64,000 nt of DNA, from NCBI RefSeq assembly GCF_000372465.1, contig NZ_AQUZ01000011.1, forward strand, positions 62,001 through 126,000, written 5' to 3'. The notes under the pieces are model-generated. The model was given only the letters and a program-made list of their open reading frames with translations. It made no database searches and was not told the origin of the DNA. The position numbers and the translations under genes were made by a program. The stretch comes from Kribbella catacumbae DSM 19601. GTDB lineage: Bacteria > Actinomycetota > Actinomycetes > Propionibacteriales > Kribbellaceae. Below are positions 60,883 through 64,000 of this stretch, in pieces. How positions within the stretch are numbered: the first letter of the stretch is position 1; every line of letters begins with the position of its first letter.

Positions 60883-61878
60883 TCAGAACAGTCCGCGCTG
60901 GCCGAGGCGCTTGGCCAGCAGGTTGGAGCCGAAGATCAGCACGACCCCGATGACGCCCTTGAACAGGCCGACGGCGGTGGCATAACTGAACGAGCCCTGG
61001 GTGATCCCGACGTAGTAGACGAACGTGTCGAAGACATCGGCGACGTCACGGTTGAGCGAGGTCGTCATCAGCCAGATCTGCTCGAAGCCGGAGTCCATCA
61101 GGTTGCCGGAGGTGAGGATCGCCATCACGACGATGGTCGGCTGGATCGAGGGCAGCGTGATGTGCCAGAACTGCCGCCAGCGGCCGGCGCCATCCACCCG
61201 GGCCGCCTCGTAGAGCTGGGTGTCGACGCTGGCCAGCGCGGCCAGGTAGATGATCGTGCCCCAGCCGGTCTGCTTCCACAGCAACTGCAGGACGATCAGC
61301 GGGCGGAACCAGTCGGCCTGGGCGACATAGTCGACCTTCTGCCCGCCGACAACGTCGTGCAGCCAGCCGGCGATCACGCCGAAGTCCACCGAGAACAGCA
61401 GGTAGGTCAGCGACGCGACGATCGTCCAGGACAGGAAGTGCGGGATGTAGATCAGCGACTGGACCGACCGCTTCAGCACCCGGATGCGCAGCTCGTTCAG
61501 CATCAGCGCGACCACGATCGGGGCCGGGAAGACGAACACGATCGTGAGCAGAGCCAGGATCAGCGTGTTGATCATCAGCCGGCCGAAGTCCGGCCCGGTG
61601 AAGAGTGCCTGGAAGTGCTCGAGCCCGACCCACTGGCTGCCGGAGTACCCGAGGAAGGGTACGTAGTCCTTGAACGCGATGGTCAGGCCGTACATCGGCA
61701 GGTACTTGAAGACGATGAAGTAGACCAGACCCGGCAGCAGCAACAGATACAGCCAGCGGTAGCGCAGCAGATCCCGCCACAGCGGTCGTTGCCGGCCACC
61801 CCGCTTGCGCCGCGGGGCTGGTCCCGTCATCGGCACGGCGGGGGGCACCACCTGGTTCGGCGCCAGCTCGGTGGCCAT
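60883..61878 (-). CDS. ABC sugar transporter permease (LplB/YesP type)
   Basis: The 331-residue permease has a basic N-terminus and six helices starting with WLYLLLLPGLVYFIVFKYLP. The EAA motif YEAARVDGAGRWRQFWHITLP is intact. It resembles LplB/YesP, partner of the LplC-type permease 14 bases downstream. A strong hairpin lies between it and the binding-protein gene. Confidence 0.92.
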   Translation of the reverse strand: MATELAPNQVVPPAVPMTGPAPRRKRGGRQRPLWRDLLRYRWLYLLLLPGLVYFIVFKYLPMYGLTIAFKDYVPFLGYSGSQWVGLEHFQALFTGPDFGRLMINTLILALLTIVFVFPAPIVVALMLNELRIRVLKRSVQSLIYIPHFLSWTIVASLTYLLFSVDFGVIAGWLHDVVGGQKVDYVAQADWFRPLIVLQLLWKQTGWGTIIYLAALASVDTQLYEAARVDGAGRWRQFWHITLPSIQPTIVVMAILTSGNLMDSGFEQIWLMTTSLNRDVADVFDTFVYYVGITQGSFSYATAVGLFKGVIGVVLIFGSNLLAKRLGQRGLF

Positions 61879-61899
61879 GGCGCCCTCCCTTCGCTAGAA

Positions 61900-61924
61900 G
61901 GGGCCCGGGACGTACCCGGGCCCC
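61900..61924 (-). terminator. Intra-operon hairpin after the binding-protein gene
   Basis: GGGGCCCGGG and CCCGGGCCCC form a perfect 10-base stem with a 5-base loop, between the binding-protein gene and the permease gene. It is in a common position for a partial terminator or 3' stabiliser that keeps binding-protein mRNA more abundant. Confidence 0.7.
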
Positions 61925-61942
61925 ATGCATGGACCGAGCGGA

Positions 61943-63481
61943 TCAGCCGCCGACCTTGGCGGCCAGATCGTTGGTCTCCTGGGCGATCTGAGTGCCGCCG
62001 CTGTCGTACCAGCGCTTGATCTCGGCCTTCAGCTGGTCCTCGGTGATCGCGCCGGACAGGTACTTGATCCGGGCGTCGGGAATGATGTTCTGCAGCGTCT
62101 GGCCCTTCGAGATGGAGGTCGGCGCGATCACGCCGAGGACCGGGTTGAACACCGCGGTCTTCAGGTCCTCGTTCATCAGTACGTCGAACTTCTCCCGCAT
62201 CGCCCGGCTCGGCGCGTCGTTCGGCCGCAGCTGGTAGGCGCCCATGCCGACGCTGGCCCGGGTGCCGAGCTGGATGAAGGCCTTGTCCACGTCGTTCTGG
62301 ATCGCCTTCACCTTCGGGTCGTCCTGCGCGATCGGTACGGCGTACTTGCCGTCGACCTTGAAGTTGCGGCCCTCGATGCCGTTGGTGACCAGCACCGAGC
62401 CTTCCTTGGAGGCCAGCTTGTCCAGCGACTGCAACGCCTGGTCCAGTTGCTCATCGGTGCGGACGTTCTGCTTGGACACGGCGATGACCATGTTGTAGCC
62501 GGTGAACGGGTAGGAGAACTTCTTGCCGTCGGCCCGCGCCAGGTTCCCGACCAGGGTGACCTTGTCGATGTCCTTCGGCGTCTTCTCCTTGAACAGGTCG
62601 AGCAACTGGGTCGCCCGGACGTTGACGTCGATGATCATGCCGCCCTTGCCCTGCACGAACGGGTCGTTCCAGTTGGCGGTGTCCAGGGTGGCGAAGTCAG
62701 GGTTGATCAGGCCTTCGGTGACCCACTTGCGCAGCCAGCGGTTGGCGCCGAGGAACTCCGGGGTGTCGAAGCCGGGGACCAGCTTGCCGTCGCGCTCACC
62801 CCAGCCGTTCGGCGCGCCGAACCAGGTCTCCATCACGTCGTAGGGGCTGGCGCTGCTGTAGCCACCGGGCCACTTGGGGATGATCAGGCCGTAGGTGTCC
62901 TTCTTGCCGTTGCCGTCCGGGTCCTGCTCGGTGAACGCCTTGGCGACGGTGTAGAGATCCTCGACCGTCTTCGGCTCCTTGAGCCCGAGCTTGGCCAGCC
63001 AGTCCTTGCGGATCACGATGCCGGAGCGCAGCAGCGGCCGGACCCGGTAGATGCCGTAGGTCTTGCCGTTGACCAGGGTGTTCTTACCGGTCTGCTCGTT
63101 GGCCGGCTTGAGGTTCTCGTACTTGTCGAGCTTGCCGGTCAGATCCCAGAAGGCGCCCGCCTCGGCGGCCTTGATGAACGCCGGGCTCTTCTCGTTGACC
63201 ACCATCAGGTCCGGGATCTTGTCCGAGGCCAGGGTGACGTTGGTCTTGTCGCCGTACTCCGCGTTCGGTACCCAGGTGATCTTGAGCTTCTTGCCGACCA
63301 CCTTCTCGACGGCCTGCTGCATCTCACCGCCCGGATCCGGTGCGGTACCGAACAGCGGCGCCATCACCGTCAGTTCATTGCTCGCTGCTGGCTTTTCGTC
63401 GCCGCTGGAACAGGCAGCGGCGAGCATCGCGGTCGACAGGACGACGGCGACGGCAAGACGCCGGCGGGAGAAGATGGTCAT
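61943..63481 (-). CDS. ABC sugar-binding lipoprotein (LipO/YtcQ type)
   Basis: The 512-residue protein has a lipoprotein signal peptide with lipobox LAAAC (Cys at about 24), followed by a cluster-type solute-binding domain with PDLMVVNEKSPAF, DPDGNGKKDTYGL and the family's NGKTYGIYRVRP. It captures oligosaccharides, most likely from rhamnogalacturonan, for the two permeases. The ATG overlaps the yesL stop (ATGA). Confidence 0.92.
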   Translation of the reverse strand: MTIFSRRRLAVAVVLSTAMLAAACSSGDEKPAASNELTVMAPLFGTAPDPGGEMQQAVEKVVGKKLKITWVPNAEYGDKTNVTLASDKIPDLMVVNEKSPAFIKAAEAGAFWDLTGKLDKYENLKPANEQTGKNTLVNGKTYGIYRVRPLLRSGIVIRKDWLAKLGLKEPKTVEDLYTVAKAFTEQDPDGNGKKDTYGLIIPKWPGGYSSASPYDVMETWFGAPNGWGERDGKLVPGFDTPEFLGANRWLRKWVTEGLINPDFATLDTANWNDPFVQGKGGMIIDVNVRATQLLDLFKEKTPKDIDKVTLVGNLARADGKKFSYPFTGYNMVIAVSKQNVRTDEQLDQALQSLDKLASKEGSVLVTNGIEGRNFKVDGKYAVPIAQDDPKVKAIQNDVDKAFIQLGTRASVGMGAYQLRPNDAPSRAMREKFDVLMNEDLKTAVFNPVLGVIAPTSISKGQTLQNIIPDARIKYLSGAITEDQLKAEIKRWYDSGGTQIAQETNDLAAKVGG

Positions 63482-64000
63482 GAGTTCCCTTTCAGGTGCA
63501 GGCGCGCCTCGTTCTCTTCGAAGAAGCGCAGGCAGAGCCATGTGTTGAGTTGGATCCAGCCGCCGACCGCCAGCACCAGCCCGAAGACCGGGAAGGTGCT
63601 GGACAGGTAGGCGATCGTGACGAGGACGAACAGCAGGACGACGGACGAAGCGGGTCGGGAGATCGCGACCAGCGATGCCTTGGGCAACAAATCGCGCGGC
63701 CGGAGGTCGTAGTGCACGGCCATCGGCAGTAGATACGCGGCGATCACGGCCAGCACGGCGACTGCCGCGAAACAGGCCAGCCGGGGGATCGACGCTTTCG
63801 CTCCGAGCGAAGCGAAGTACAGGTAGTTGCCGGCCAGGACGACGGCCGCCGCCAGCATCGGCAGCACCAGGAGCGTTCCGCGGGCGAATTCGCGGCGGAA
63901 GCCGGCCCGGAAGGCGGGCAGAGCGTGAAACGATTCACCGAAAGACCTGCGTCTAGCCAGTTTGTACGCCGTCAGCGTGGCCGGGCCGATACCGAGAGCG
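63478..64000 (-). CDS. YesL-family membrane protein (partial)
   Basis: The frame is open to the window edge, giving the last 174 residues of a DUF624/YesL protein. It shows ALGIGPATLTAYKLARR with the family's typical GPATxxxy, four or so helices and a short tail after LCLRFFEEN. In Bacillus, yesL begins the rhamnogalacturonan operon, matching its position here. The role is unknown, perhaps in assembly or control of the transporter. Confidence 0.85.
   Translation of the reverse strand, partial: ALGIGPATLTAYKLARRRSFGESFHALPAFRAGFRREFARGTLLVLPMLAAAVVLAGNYLYFASLGAKASIPRLACFAAVAVLAVIAAYLLPMAVHYDLRPRDLLPKASLVAISRPASSVVLLFVLVTIAYLSSTFPVFGLVLAVGGWIQLNTWLCLRFFEENEARLHLKGNS

Overview
The window is high-GC, densely coding DNA (roughly 70% G+C by eye). 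Many GTG starts, strong purine-rich ribosome binding sites and frequent 4-base stop/start overlaps point to an actinobacterium. The gene mix suggests Kribbella or a near relative in the Propionibacteriales: a SigE-type sigma factor, a large soil-type catabolic repertoire, PdxST with a MocR regulator, a CBM2 cellulase and LacI regulators. The genus is an inference, not a proof.

Layout. 1-1.8 kb: glycine cleavage genes gcvT-gcvH and the start of a probable glyA, on the minus strand behind a tandem glycine riboswitch. 1.9-4.6 kb: a frameshifted SigE-like sigma factor with its partner gene, a gene remnant and a secreted metzincin protease. 4.7-6.9 kb: an IclR regulator divergent from a DUF6986 CitE-like aldolase. 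6.9-8.1 kb: a gene-free mosaic of inverted and tandem repeats.

8.1-29.2 kb is the centrepiece, a purine-to-glycerate catabolic locus. On the minus strand one tightly coupled operon encodes a purine permease fused to an OHCU decarboxylase-like domain, xanthine dehydrogenase XdhA-XdhB with XdhC, guanine deaminase, OHCU decarboxylase, hydroxyisourate hydrolase, uricase and 8-oxoguanine deaminase. PucR lies upstream. On the plus strand follow hydroxypyruvate isomerase, tartronate semialdehyde reductase, glyoxylate carboligase, glycerate kinase, allantoinase and ureidoglycine aminohydrolase. Together they take guanine, xanthine or 8-oxoguanine through urate and allantoin, and convert the resulting glyoxylate to phosphoglycerate. 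A solo TnpB element (IS605-like) sits exactly at the guaD/uraD junction. Removing it on paper restores the ATGA stop/start overlap seen at most other junctions of the operon.

29-42 kb: mixed housekeeping and envelope genes: an alpha/beta hydrolase with a doubtful start, two GT87-type membrane glycosyltransferases, threonine dehydratase, a methyltransferase, an ATP-grasp protein, a GT2 plus DUF2064-methyltransferase pair, a two-component system, dTDP-L-rhamnose 4-epimerase and MTA phosphorylase. 42-48.4 kb: a LacI-sensor/PAS/degenerate-GGDEF protein divergent from a LacI regulator, followed by a GH6 cellulase. 48.4-54.6 kb: a family A DNA polymerase, a PdxR-type regulator and pdxS-DUF6891-pdxT-yebC. 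54.7-64 kb: a pectin (rhamnogalacturonan) utilisation operon on the minus strand, YesL, binding protein, two permeases and two exo-rhamnogalacturonan lyase paralogues, one with a Tat signal and one without.

Noncoding features of note include a dispersed palindromic intergenic repeat in about four copies, several strong bidirectional hairpin terminators, and candidate operators for IclR, PucR, LacI and PdxR.
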